Below, piece after piece: positions 52,695-61,727 of a stretch of 64,000 nucleotides of DNA (position 1 is its first letter; each line of letters opens with the position of its first letter). Below the pieces are notes generated by a model. It made no database searches. It was given only the letters and a program-made list of their open reading frames with translations, and had not been told where the DNA came from. The stretch covers positions 62,001 through 126,000 of the forward strand of contig JAFSPG010000018.1 in NCBI GenBank assembly GCA_017443025.1. The letters are read 5' to 3'. Source of the DNA: Bacteroidales bacterium (GTDB lineage Bacteria; Bacteroidota; Bacteroidia; Bacteroidales; UBA932). The position numbers and the translations under genes were made by a program.

Positions 52695-53356
52695 GCTTCT
52701 AAAGCGGTAATACAGTACTGAACCTTTTCGTGGGTTCTTCGCTTTACACCAACTGTCATCTTAACTATTCCGATACCAGGACAGTGGTATTGCATAATAA
52801 GCATTTTATCAAAATCCTTTTGATTCTGGTTCTTCTTTGCGGGAACGGTTGCTACTTTTTTGGCTCCAGTTAATATTGCATCCAATTGAAGAACAGCAAG
52901 GGTTGAAAGGTAAGTTCGGGATGCATAAGTACAAGTCTCCGTTATAGACACAAAACGAATGTTGATATACTCCTTAAGAGACAGGTTATATCTTCGCTGA
53001 AGAGGATTCTTTTTCTTCCACTCGTAATAAAAAGTGGAAATTATCTTCCTCCTGGCTACCACATCTGCAGACGAATCGCCCTGAGGTATATCCTCATCAC
53101 TGAAACTAACCTCATTCTCCTTATACGGGACAATTTGCATCTTACTGAAATCCGGTTCTGCAATATATCCAACAAGCATCTCAAATGGCACACCCATAAC
53201 TTTAGCTGCCTTGTATATAGTATCCAGATTCTTAGATTTGAACAGCGCCTTAACATTCTGCTTACGGATACCCATTCTCCTCGCAAACTCGCTCTTGCTC
53301 ATCCCAATTTTCTCCAGCAGCGCCTCACCCTTTGCTTCAAAGTATATCCTGTTCAT
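52691..53356 (-). CDS. XRE-type helix-turn-helix regulator with an unknown C-terminal domain
   Basis: The 221-residue protein has an N-terminal Cro/C1-type HTH (GMSKSEFARRMGIRKQNVKALF, then a helix DTIYKAAKVMGVPFEML at residues 19-62). A Ser/Asp-rich linker leads to a C-terminal domain of about 120 residues that I do not recognise (LSLKEYINIRFVSITETCTY, LSTLAVLQLDAIL). It is basic near the end. It is monocistronic with its own canonical promoter and ends at the small RNA's terminator. Position next to a decayed gene and composition change suggests it came with a mobile or defence-type element, but no target or partner is visible. Confidence 0.8.
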   Translation of the reverse strand: MNRIYFEAKGEALLEKIGMSKSEFARRMGIRKQNVKALFKSKNLDTIYKAAKVMGVPFEMLVGYIAEPDFSKMQIVPYKENEVSFSDEDIPQGDSSADVVARRKIISTFYYEWKKKNPLQRRYNLSLKEYINIRFVSITETCTYASRTYLSTLAVLQLDAILTGAKKVATVPAKKNQNQKDFDKMLIMQYHCPGIGIVKMTVGVKRRTHEKVQYCITALEA

Positions 53357-53370
53357 ATTCGATCTTTTCG

Positions 53371-53402
53371 CAAAAGTAATAATTAAATATTACATAAGCA
53401 AA
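53371..53402 (-). promoter_or_regulatory. Bacteroidota-type promoter for the XRE regulator
   Basis: A -33 TTTG (53402-53399) and a -7 TACTTTTG (53378-53371) on the minus strand are separated by 20 bases. The predicted start lies less than 10 bases before the ATG, so the transcript may have almost no leader. Confidence 0.7.
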
Positions 53403-53413
53403 ATAGATATTTC

Positions 53414-53448
53414 AAAAAAAGGAGGCCAACTCATTTGAGTCGACCTCC
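53414..53448 (-). terminator. Intrinsic terminator of the truncated minus-strand gene
   Basis: On the minus strand GGAGGTCGACTC and GAGTTGGCCTCC form a 12 bp stem with two G-T-type pairs (53448-53437 and 53432-53421), a 4-base loop, and seven T follow (53420-53414). It directly follows the stub of a lost gene and would stop transcription into the XRE promoter. Confidence 0.75.
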
Positions 53449-53471
53449 CAATTTTCGATGCTGACAGCTGA

Positions 53472-53531
53472 TTATTCAGCGGGAGCTTCGGCCTCCTTGC
53501 GGTTGCCAGACGTGGTTGTGAAAATGGAGAA
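53472..53531 (-). pseudogene. 3' stub of a lost gene, C-terminus ending NRKEAEAPAE
   Basis: On the minus strand a frame ending in TAA at 53472 encodes TTTSGNRKEAEAPAE, an Ala/Glu-rich C-terminal tail of the kind seen on ribosomal and RNA-associated proteins in Bacteroidota. It is followed by a proper terminator at 53448-53414. Upstream the frame closes after 20 codons at 53532, where an unrelated plus-strand gene fragment begins. The remainder of the gene has therefore been replaced. I cannot name the parent protein. The real breakpoint may lie anywhere from 53500 to 53530. Confidence 0.5.
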
Positions 53532-54480
53532 TTAGACTGGTTGGAGTTCAAAACAAATATTGCAGAACAGAACGCAAGCATTACCTACGAGGGTATTGGA
53601 AAATACATCTCCGGTATGGCTAATATTGCTTGTGTAAAATCTAAGGATTATGCTTATCTGGTTTTAGGCGTCGAAAATGCTACATGGAACACAGTTGGGA
53701 CAAATCTTCAGATGCAAAATCAGATAATTAACATCAGGATTATTCAAAGAGTGGCGCAGTGAATGTTGTCGAATTCGACGACAAGTTATTATTCACTAAT
53801 CTTGGCAGCTTTATCCCCGGATCCATCCAAGCCGTATTGCAAGCGGATTCTCCATGGGAGAAGAATCGCAATCGTTTTCTTGCAAATGCAATGGGAGAGT
53901 TAAAGATGGTAGATACTATTGGCAGTGGTATAAAAAAATGTTTCGCATACAGAAAGGTCGTCTTTTCCCGATGCCGGATTATGATTTTAGAGATGGTCGT
54001 GTGTCGTTGACGGTCTTTGGAAGGATAATCGATATGAATTATACGAATATTCTTATGCAAAATGCAGATATCTCTTTGGAGGAAGCAGAAATGCTCAACC
54101 GGGTACAACTAGGCAAACCATTAACGGACTTTGAGATATCCCATCTGAGAAAGAAACACCTTGTTGAAGGCCGAAAGAATGCCCTCGTTCTCTCCAAACC
54201 TCTCGCACAGGCAGCAGGGAAGAAAATAGAGTATTCTAAACACAAAGGATTAACAGACAAGGCGTGTGAATCTCTCGTCATGACAGCGTTGCGTGACCAT
54301 GGTGAATTATCAAGGAAAGAAATCAATGAGTTGTTGTATAATTCATTATCCGATATTCTCACAGACAAGCAGAAATATGACAAAATCTCCAATATTCTGC
54401 GTAAAATGAGAATAAACAATTTAATAACGAATAAGGGGGCCGGCAATATATCTTTTTGGAGAATTGCAAGTCATTCGTAA
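53520..54480 (+). pseudogene. Decayed AlbA_2-type ATP-binding/transcriptional regulator gene
   Basis: Three pieces of one protein are visible. ENGELDWLEFKTNIAEQN to YAYLVLGVENATWNTVGTN (53520-53720) is an AlbA_2/Schlafen-type DNA-binding domain. After a large internal deletion near 53735, DYSKSGAVNVVEFDD to DTIGSGIKK follows in another frame. At an A7 run (53932-53938) the frame shifts again, and MFRIQKGRLFPMPDYDF to FWRIASHS (up to 54480) completes the C-terminal half, with a helix-turn-helix-like end (HGELSRKEINELL). One more A would restore the second frame. The 5' end is also missing at the junction. It is non-functional as written. Such genes are frequent, and often mobile, in Bacteroidota. 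Confidence 0.82.
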
Positions 54481-54664
54481 ATCCTATTGTTTACAAACGA
54501 CTTACAAATGCAATTACAAAAGGAAGATCATATAAAAGCCTGATACTCTGCAAATTGCTTGTTTGTAAAACCCGTTATTACTACGGCATTAACTATTATT
54601 TTTAATAACGAACATGGAAGAGGTGAGCATTTCATTCACATAAGGAAATTAGCCACTGAAACAT

Positions 54665-56035
54665 TTACTTTTCTGAGGAGAGGATGTTGTCGATTTTATC
54701 GTAAGCGTCGGCGGGAGCTTTCCACATCAACGCCATAATGATGGCTCCAACAAGCCCGAAAACGGCGGCACTTACGAACACGGCGTTCCAACCATAGTTA
54801 TCAGCTAGACTACCGAACAATACGCCGGACACCAAGGTACTTAGATAACAGAAGATCCCGAGAAAACCATTAGCTGTTCCCGCAGCATATCGAGTAGCCT
54901 GCTGGGAAGCCACAGCCCCGGAAAGTGCCTGTGGCCCATACAAAAAGAAACTGGCTCCAACCAACATAATAATTGATAGCGTGGTTGATGTACTCTTCCA
55001 GAAGCCGATAAAGCACAGGGCCGCAAATAACATAAAGATAAAGCATGTCCTATGGCCCTTACGCTCGAAGATGTGGTCAGTTGCCCATCCGGCAACCAGC
55101 ATTCCCAGAATACCTCCGATAAGTTCACACGTTCCTATGGTTGAGGCGGCTGCAGATATCTCCATCCCTTTATATTGTGTGAGAAATGATGACCCCCAGT
55201 CCAAAATGGTGGCACGCATGATATAAAGACAAAAATTAGATATACACAGCACCCAGATAAAAGGATTACCATATACCAGTTTGCGGGCAATCAGCCTATA
55301 CTGGCCTTTATTAAGTTTATGAACCTCTTTTGGGGGTGTCCCTTCTTTACGAGCCGCACCTTTGTCCATTTCTTCAACAGAAGAGAATCCCAACTCTGCA
55401 GGAGAGTCCTTCAAGCCAAACAGTATCATTGGCACCCCAATAAGAGCTATGAGGGCCGGTACCAGGAAGCAAAGATTCCACGCTGAATATCCGAAATGGC
55501 GCAGGAGGAATCCGCACAACACTACCACAAGCCCGGCGCCCAATGAATGAGAAGCATTCCACAGAGACTGTTTTGTGGCGAGCTCTGATGGCCTGACCCA
55601 ATGCGCCAGAAGACTCACGCAAGGTGGTACGCCCATCCCTTGAATATAACCATTAACCACCCAAAGGGAACCAATGAGCCACGTAAGCCCAAGAGTAGCC
55701 TTCCCCTCAGTATCAAGCAAGTTTAGCACCCCGTCCAGTTTGGGGCTGAAACAAATCACAAGATTAACGACTGCCGACAGAAATAGTCCAAGCGCCATTA
55801 GCCTCTTTTGGCTCACCCTATCGGCTATTATACCGTTAAAGTAGCGTGAAAAGCCATATATAACTCCATTAATTGTCAAGAATATACCAAGTTGAGCTTT
55901 TGTGAGACCGAGTTCCGTCTCCATAGCCGGAATTGCGATAGAAAGATTTTTCCTGACAAAATAATACATGGCATACCCTATCATCAGCAAGATGATGGTT
56001 CGCCACTCCCAATACTTATAGCTTTTGTTCATCAT
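54665..56035 (-). CDS. MFS transporter of the organophosphate:phosphate antiporter type
   Basis: The 456-residue protein has 12 predicted helices and the OPA signature in helix 1 (MIGYAMYYFVRKNLSIAIPAMETELGL), including the Arg that contacts phosphate in GlpT and UhpT. A second conserved segment is NGYIQGMGVPPCVSLLAHW. OPA carriers exchange glycerol-3-phosphate or hexose phosphates for phosphate. It is the last gene of the operon, 4 bases after a glycerol-1-phosphate dehydrogenase homologue, so a glycerol phosphate or sugar phosphate cargo is likely. It differs clearly from the OPA-type protein at 40.4-41.7 kb. Confidence 0.87.
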   Translation of the reverse strand: MMNKSYKYWEWRTIILLMIGYAMYYFVRKNLSIAIPAMETELGLTKAQLGIFLTINGVIYGFSRYFNGIIADRVSQKRLMALGLFLSAVVNLVICFSPKLDGVLNLLDTEGKATLGLTWLIGSLWVVNGYIQGMGVPPCVSLLAHWVRPSELATKQSLWNASHSLGAGLVVVLCGFLLRHFGYSAWNLCFLVPALIALIGVPMILFGLKDSPAELGFSSVEEMDKGAARKEGTPPKEVHKLNKGQYRLIARKLVYGNPFIWVLCISNFCLYIMRATILDWGSSFLTQYKGMEISAAASTIGTCELIGGILGMLVAGWATDHIFERKGHRTCFIFMLFAALCFIGFWKSTSTTLSIIMLVGASFFLYGPQALSGAVASQQATRYAAGTANGFLGIFCYLSTLVSGVLFGSLADNYGWNAVFVSAAVFGLVGAIIMALMWKAPADAYDKIDNILSSEK

Positions 56036-56039
56036 AACA

Positions 56040-57383
56040 CTACTCTGTTATTTCCCATTTTCCACCTTTGCCAAACAGATGTTCAGATGCGGCATGCAGG
56101 AGTCCGCAACGATGTAGAACATCTATCCCGGTGAAACGATTTCTCATGTAAGGAATCCCGTCGAACGTCTCTTTAAGCTTTTTTCTGCTCACTCCAATCA
56201 TCTCCGGTTCATATGGTGCCCCTACCGCGATCAGATGATTTCTTACCTGCTCAAAAGAGTATAACTGCTCCCTTATATCCTTTGTCAGCTCCGGCCATTT
56301 CGACTGTAAAGACTTTATCTGAAGCGCCACTTCCTTCTTAGATGAATATTTGGCGCCGCTTTCACACAAAGCACGGGCGGCATGAGCCGGTTTAGAAGCA
56401 AAAATATGCCTTATAGTCTTCTCCATTTCCTCAAGGGTAGGCCATGAATCCGCGCAACGATCAGCATCCAAACTCATTATATCTTGAGATAGGAGGAATT
56501 CAAGGCAAGCCGTGGAAACTAACGTTCCGATACCCACCTTAAATCCATGAGAAACATGTTTACCTTGGTAGCACAGCCCTTCCATATCCCAATAATGGCT
56601 AAACTGATGTTCCGTTCCGGACGCAGGACGACTGGTATGAATCGCCTGCATGGCAAATCCGCTCATTATAAGGCCTTCTGCCAGTTTCTCATGAGCAGGA
56701 ATATCTCTTGAAGCAATGTCAGCTGAATGGGAGAGCATTTCCTTAAGTCCGTCTTGAACAAGTTCAAAGGAGAAGCTGTCAATGGATTCAACGCCTGCGG
56801 CTTGAGCAAGCATCCAATCTGCGCCAGCTGAAACCTTTGCAATCATATCGGCGTATCCAGAAGCAGAAAGTCCATCAGGGGCTGCTGCCGCGATTGAAGG
56901 ATCCATAATCATCCCGAGAGGGGCCGGGCACGTAAATGTCTGTTTATTCCCCTTGTAGGTAACAGATGCGCCATACGCCGTGTATCCATCCATCGATGTT
57001 GCGGTGCCGACAATCATATATTTACGCCTCAAGTGCCAAGACGCCAACTTGGTCAAATCATTGATAACACCGGAGCCAACGGCAACAGCTATAGCATCTA
57101 CGCCAGATAACACGGCCTCAAGCTGTTCCAAGAAAGACCATTCCGCGAACAGTTCGGGGTCATCAAAAATAAATGCCGGTTCAGAGCATAATCCCCCCTG
57201 ACGGAGCAATGCATCAACTTTCTCCCCAGCGACAAGCCAGGTGTTAGAATCAGCCACAACTATTGCTTTCTGTCCCGGGAAAAGCATTTTAAACATTTCG
57301 GGAGTTCGCTCAATCGTTCTCTCGCCCAAGAAAAGACATTTTGTATCGCTGGTCTTTTGCAGCGCCCGAGTAATCTTATCCAC
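56040..57383 (-). CDS. sn-Glycerol-1-phosphate dehydrogenase family protein (AraM/EgsA-like)
   Basis: The 447-residue protein resembles AraM/EgsA-type dehydrogenases of the iron-dependent alcohol dehydrogenase/dehydroquinate synthase superfamily. Evidence: the nucleotide site AVAVGSGVINDLTKLASW, GTATSMDGYTAYGASVTYKG, the metal ligand region SGYADMIAKVSAGADWMLA, and the paired His motifs GTEHQFSHYWDME and GKHVSHGFKVGIGTLVS. Known members interconvert sn-glycerol-1-phosphate and dihydroxyacetone phosphate. In bacteria this is rare compared with G3P dehydrogenase. It is 5 bases after the GH20 gene and 4 bases before the OPA transporter gene. A different phosphorylated substrate is possible. Confidence 0.85.
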   Translation of the reverse strand: MDKITRALQKTSDTKCLFLGERTIERTPEMFKMLFPGQKAIVVADSNTWLVAGEKVDALLRQGGLCSEPAFIFDDPELFAEWSFLEQLEAVLSGVDAIAVAVGSGVINDLTKLASWHLRRKYMIVGTATSMDGYTAYGASVTYKGNKQTFTCPAPLGMIMDPSIAAAAPDGLSASGYADMIAKVSAGADWMLAQAAGVESIDSFSFELVQDGLKEMLSHSADIASRDIPAHEKLAEGLIMSGFAMQAIHTSRPASGTEHQFSHYWDMEGLCYQGKHVSHGFKVGIGTLVSTACLEFLLSQDIMSLDADRCADSWPTLEEMEKTIRHIFASKPAHAARALCESGAKYSSKKEVALQIKSLQSKWPELTKDIREQLYSFEQVRNHLIAVGAPYEPEMIGVSRKKLKETFDGIPYMRNRFTGIDVLHRCGLLHAASEHLFGKGGKWEITE

Positions 57384-57388
57384 AGCTA

Positions 57389-59353
57389 TTATTCTACAAT
57401 GATTTCCGTTAAACCTGTTGATTTACAAGACGCAGAAGGTGTAAAATCCATTCTGACATATTGTATTCCCTTATGCTCGCCAAAGACGGGGAAGTAACTG
57501 ATTTGCCAATCTGTTTTTGTATCATCAGCCAAAGGTCGTCTTACCCCGGCTAGTGAATATTTTTTTCCGTCTTGAGAAACCCACACTCGAACCTCGGAAG
57601 GGAGCATCATTAAATCTCTTCCGGTCTTCCTCTGAAAAACCCCACATACCACGCAAATATTGGTTCGCTTTTTCAGTTTGATAGTTACCGAGCCGGGGCC
57701 ATCAAATCGCAGGCTGGTCCTTTCCTTCCCGTCAGTCAGCCTTGTGTCCAGCATTTCAGGCTTTTGTTCGGGATGAAGCCCCATATAGGTATAGGTTGCC
57801 TGATATGCTTTATGTTTTGTCACGGAGCCCAGGATAATCGCATCAGGCTCCTGTTCTCTGTCAAAGTCAAAAACGGTATAACCGCTTTTCCTAAACAGCC
57901 CGGACAGTTTTTTTACATTTTCACGAAATCCCTCATAAAAGGGAGTTGGAGCAGATTCCCACGAAGACCACCCAAGCTGCGCAACAGCAAACGCTCTGGG
58001 ATATAGCATATATTCGTATTGAGAATCATCCACAATATATTCGCTCCATAGGTTGGCCTGGACCCCAATAATATTTTTCGATTCGGGAAGCCGGAATGAG
58101 CAAACCTTATCAAAAGGTACATATCCAAACATAGCCTCCGGCTCAAGATGATTGGAGTTCTGATATTTGTCCAGATAAAGATACTCCATGGGGGCCATGA
58201 TAACATCATTGCCCTGAGAGGCCGCCTCTTCGCCATACTTTATATCCCTCCAGCACATAACCGTAGCATCCTTATGGAGGCCCCCCTCCATGATTTCATC
58301 CCATCCAATAATCTTTTTGCCTTTAGAGGTAACGAAGTCTGCAATTCTACGAACGGTATAGCTTTGTAGTTCCTGCTCGTCTTTCAGATGCTCTTCCGCT
58401 ATACGTTTCCGGCAAAAAGGGCATGTCTTCCAACTGTCTTTCCTGGCCTCATCTCCGCCAATATGGATATATTCGGACGGGAACAACTCTATCACTTCAG
58501 ACAGAATCTCTTGATAGAATTTGAAAGTTTCCTCTCTGCCCGGACAAACGGATTCACTAGTGGCGTCGGACGTAGGGCAAAACAATTCTGGGTGACAAGC
58601 GTGAAATTCCCCGCTATGGCCAGGTACTTCAATCTCAGGGATAATGGTTATATTCAGCGAGTCTGCATAAGCTATGATTTCCTTCATCTGAGACTTGGAA
58701 TAATAACCGCCATAACAATCTGGCTCATTCCATACGGTCCCGGGAACATAGTCTTCAGGGACACCAAGGAATGTTGATGGCTTGATATAATATAATTCCT
58801 TTCGAAAAGAGGTGGAGGCCACAAGCTCCGGATGAGAATCCAGTTCCAGCCGCCAGCCAACAGAATCATCTAAATGGAAATGAAGACGATTCAGTTTTAA
58901 GAATGCCATTGCATTCAACTGCTTTTTTATGAAAGCGACATCCCTGAAATGCCTGGAAACATCAAACAGAATTCCACGGTACCTATGCGATGGCTCATCA
59001 ACAATAGTCCCTGTACACAGTTGGCCGGATGCACATAACTGCATGTAAGTCTGGATGCCATACATGGCACCAGCCTTGGTTGAAGCAAATAATTTCATTC
59101 CGGCTTCTGCGATCTCCATGCGATATCCCTCTTTCGTACCCCATTCACTTGCGCCGGAAAAGCAATTATCTCCTATTTCAAGCATAATCCCACTCTTCGA
59201 TGGATTTTTGAATATTTCCTCTATTTGGGAGGCATTCAGGACGGTTACATTCTCATATGGGGTAGTCATAACGCACCCCGCCGAAATCTGAAGTGACTTT
59301 GGCGATGGAATAAGAGCAACGGCAGAGGCCAGAATGGTTGATAAAAAAAACAT
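57389..59353 (-). CDS. GH20 beta-N-acetylhexosaminidase
   Basis: The 654-residue secreted enzyme has a short signal peptide (FFLSTILASAVALIPSP), an N-terminal GH20b domain, and a barrel with RLHFHLDDSVGWRLELDSHPEL, IIPEIEVPGHSGEF and the catalytic Asp-Glu pair in EYIHIGGDEARKDSW (near residue 300). The last 130 residues form a discoidin/F5-8-like domain (SVTIKLKKRTNICVVCGVFQ). It would remove terminal GlcNAc or GalNAc by substrate-assisted catalysis. The ATG at 59353 shares bases with the stop of the SGNH gene (TGATG). A longer upstream frame is rejected because it overlaps that gene. Confidence 0.92.
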   Translation of the reverse strand: MFFLSTILASAVALIPSPKSLQISAGCVMTTPYENVTVLNASQIEEIFKNPSKSGIMLEIGDNCFSGASEWGTKEGYRMEIAEAGMKLFASTKAGAMYGIQTYMQLCASGQLCTGTIVDEPSHRYRGILFDVSRHFRDVAFIKKQLNAMAFLKLNRLHFHLDDSVGWRLELDSHPELVASTSFRKELYYIKPSTFLGVPEDYVPGTVWNEPDCYGGYYSKSQMKEIIAYADSLNITIIPEIEVPGHSGEFHACHPELFCPTSDATSESVCPGREETFKFYQEILSEVIELFPSEYIHIGGDEARKDSWKTCPFCRKRIAEEHLKDEQELQSYTVRRIADFVTSKGKKIIGWDEIMEGGLHKDATVMCWRDIKYGEEAASQGNDVIMAPMEYLYLDKYQNSNHLEPEAMFGYVPFDKVCSFRLPESKNIIGVQANLWSEYIVDDSQYEYMLYPRAFAVAQLGWSSWESAPTPFYEGFRENVKKLSGLFRKSGYTVFDFDREQEPDAIILGSVTKHKAYQATYTYMGLHPEQKPEMLDTRLTDGKERTSLRFDGPGSVTIKLKKRTNICVVCGVFQRKTGRDLMMLPSEVRVWVSQDGKKYSLAGVRRPLADDTKTDWQISYFPVFGEHKGIQYVRMDFTPSASCKSTGLTEIIVE

Positions 59354-60417
59354 CACTTGATTCCTCTCTTTTTCAATATCTTTAATATCGGCTGGCGAAC
59401 AGACTCCGCCCACAGGGTATAACCATAGTCGGACGGATGCGTACCATCAACGGATGTTTCATGGGTAGAGTGGTCTGTAGCGTTCGTCGTCTTTACCCAA
59501 TATACACCGTCATACGTCTTTATTGCAACTTTCATCAAAGAATCGGACACCACTTCACGCCTCTGTTCGTATACATCTTTCTTCTTGTTGAAATTCCTGC
59601 TTTCGCGATATATGCTTTTCAAGAAAATAATCGGAGTGTCTGGTTTTTTGTTCCTAATAACTTCTATAAAAGGGAAAAGACGTTCTTTTATTTGCTCAGG
59701 CGACGGGTTGGAGAAACCGTCCACCACATATGCATCAACGTCCATTTTTGCCAGCATATCAGCAAAGTATGGCTGCAATTTAGCATTCCCGGAAAAACCA
59801 AAGGCTGCGAACATTATTCCCGTTTTTCTGGAAAGCTGAGCCGGCCAGGTCATACCCGGGCGCGAAGTGGCAGCCCCTTCTGTGAATGAAGAACCGAATA
59901 CGGCAATTTTGTGGCGGAAACTGCTACAATGAGTAATTGTAGTTCCGGATGAATGACAAATCCTCAACGATTTCACCTCACAAGAAAGCGGCATATACAG
60001 CAGGCATTCTTTTTCACCTTCTGCCATATCTGTGACTATCCAGCTTGGGGTGTTATCGACCGGTAAAACGGAGCCCGCCCATAACCATGCGCCATCTTTC
60101 TTGATATATAAATCGAAACCGGCTTGAGAAATGGGGCCATTGCATGATCCCATTTTAACTCCGTCTCTCTCAACAATTACCCCTAATTTATTCGACTGAG
60201 TCTTGAACGTATAGAATTGCCCGGCCGGTCTTTTTGCCTGACGCTGTTCCTGCGGCGTCATCTCAGGTAAATAAGATTCGGGTACGCGCTGAAAAGACGA
60301 AGACTCTTTGAGCAATCTTCCGTCCAGCATGCATCCGTCAATCGTTGTGGCAGAATAGTCTTTCGACTGGTTCACGCCCAAACTCAAGCAGAATAATATG
60401 ACAGCTAAAAATTTCAT
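59353..60417 (-). CDS. Secreted SGNH/GDSL-family esterase
   Basis: The 354-residue protein has a signal peptide (KFLAVILFCLSLGVNQS), a beta-rich N-terminal domain of about 150 residues like that found before SGNH domains in Bacteroidota, and a hydrolase domain. Block I is AVFGSSFTEG (nucleophile Ser near residue 175), block III FGFSGNAKL supplies the oxyanion Asn, and block V is DGTHPSDYGY with Asp and His. Related enzymes deacetylate or deacylate polysaccharides. The ester removed is unknown. It overlaps the upstream oxidoreductase gene by 4 bases. Confidence 0.87.
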   Translation of the reverse strand: MKFLAVILFCLSLGVNQSKDYSATTIDGCMLDGRLLKESSSFQRVPESYLPEMTPQEQRQAKRPAGQFYTFKTQSNKLGVIVERDGVKMGSCNGPISQAGFDLYIKKDGAWLWAGSVLPVDNTPSWIVTDMAEGEKECLLYMPLSCEVKSLRICHSSGTTITHCSSFRHKIAVFGSSFTEGAATSRPGMTWPAQLSRKTGIMFAAFGFSGNAKLQPYFADMLAKMDVDAYVVDGFSNPSPEQIKERLFPFIEVIRNKKPDTPIIFLKSIYRESRNFNKKKDVYEQRREVVSDSLMKVAIKTYDGVYWVKTTNATDHSTHETSVDGTHPSDYGYTLWAESVRQPILKILKKRGIK

Positions 60418-61721
60418 AATTTAACCCCTTGAGCTGTGAGGTTTTGCCTGAGTTTACTTATATCAACATCCCTGACGCCTGTTCTGGTGATTGCCGCCAT
60501 TGCCGCGGCGGTTCCGGCCGCCTGACCGGTAACCAAACATGTTCCTATCTCCCGGGCATCATATGTAAGGCCTTCGTCAAAGCCGAAGCATCTTCCGGCC
60601 ACTAATAAATTATGCACCTTCTTAGGCGTGAGCGATCTGTAGGGAATCTGCCAAATGGGCCGATTAGCGCCTTTTATCAGACCGTGTTTGTATGTCAGAC
60701 TACTGTCGCCACCGCTTAATCCGATACAGTCCGGATACTCTGCATATCGCAACGAGTCTTCAAATTCAACGTTATGTACGGCGTTAAGGACGCGAGTAAC
60801 ACGAACACCCAACTGACTTGGAGTATCCAGAAGGAACAAATCCTCACACCCAGGCTTCTGCTTGTCCTCCATTGACTTCTCCCACATCATCTTCCGATAT
60901 TTCAACTGAAGTCTGGTGAGGTTATAGACATCCAATCCGTCTTGATCCTTTTCTCCTCCCATATGAAGGAACTTCACATTTTTTACCGCCGATTCAAATA
61001 CCCCGGGGCGATTCAGGTTCTCCGCATTACCATAACGCCACATAGCCCCAATCTGCGTTTTCCTTTTCTCGAAATCTTCGCCCGACCATTCCAAAATATC
61101 ACCATCTCCACTACAATCGACGAAAATCTTTCCTTTGACAGCAACGCGTCCGCTCTTACAATCCAATATTAACGCATCAACCCTGTCTCCGCTCATAACC
61201 GCCCCGGCCGCATAGCAATTGTACAGAAGACGGACCCCACTTTCAGAAATATGTTTTTCCAGAACATACTTTGTGGCCTCAGGGTCAGGAGTAGGATGTC
61301 CCTTATGAACAATGCACATGTTCATCTTCGTCAATTCATCCACAAGCTCCTGTGCAAACCCATAAATACACTTTGTCCAAGAACCATTTTTGGCACAGCC
61401 ATGGGTGTCAATGATTGGGAGTACACAACATCCTGTCCAAAGGCCTCCCAAATAGTACTGTTTTTCCAACAAAAGAACATCTGCGCCACTACGAGCAGCA
61501 GCAACAGCCGCCGACACGCCGGCAGGGCCTCCGCCAAGAACCACGACATCGGCAGAGTCAATGACAGGTATCTTACGTTTTGGTTCTTTGACATATGATT
61601 TGATATCCAGGCCTGTCGCGAGCTTTGATTCTTGAGCCGGCGAAGCAAAAGCCATGTCCGGCTTCACCATCATTGCGCCCGTAAACAGGGCAGATACTCC
61701 GATAAACTTTCTTCTGTCCAT
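60414..61721 (-). CDS. Exported FAD-dependent oxidoreductase with twin-arginine-like signal
   Basis: The 435-residue protein starts MDRRKFIGVSALFTGAMM, which has the paired arginines, hydrophobic stretch and AFASPA cleavage region of a Tat signal peptide. This fits export of a folded FAD enzyme. The dinucleotide-binding motif is DVVVLGGGPAGVSAAVAAARSG, followed by LLEKQYYLGGLWTGCCVLPI. It matches the FAD_oxidored family often found in Bacteroidota carbohydrate operons, where its substrate is unknown. A C-terminal FDEGLTYDAREIGTCLVTGQAAGTA segment closes the FAD site. It overlaps the SGNH gene by 4 bases and follows the GH78 gene by 6. Confidence 0.88.
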   Translation of the reverse strand: MDRRKFIGVSALFTGAMMVKPDMAFASPAQESKLATGLDIKSYVKEPKRKIPVIDSADVVVLGGGPAGVSAAVAAARSGADVLLLEKQYYLGGLWTGCCVLPIIDTHGCAKNGSWTKCIYGFAQELVDELTKMNMCIVHKGHPTPDPEATKYVLEKHISESGVRLLYNCYAAGAVMSGDRVDALILDCKSGRVAVKGKIFVDCSGDGDILEWSGEDFEKRKTQIGAMWRYGNAENLNRPGVFESAVKNVKFLHMGGEKDQDGLDVYNLTRLQLKYRKMMWEKSMEDKQKPGCEDLFLLDTPSQLGVRVTRVLNAVHNVEFEDSLRYAEYPDCIGLSGGDSSLTYKHGLIKGANRPIWQIPYRSLTPKKVHNLLVAGRCFGFDEGLTYDAREIGTCLVTGQAAGTAAAMAAITRTGVRDVDISKLRQNLTAQGVKL

Positions 61722-61727
61722 ATTAAC

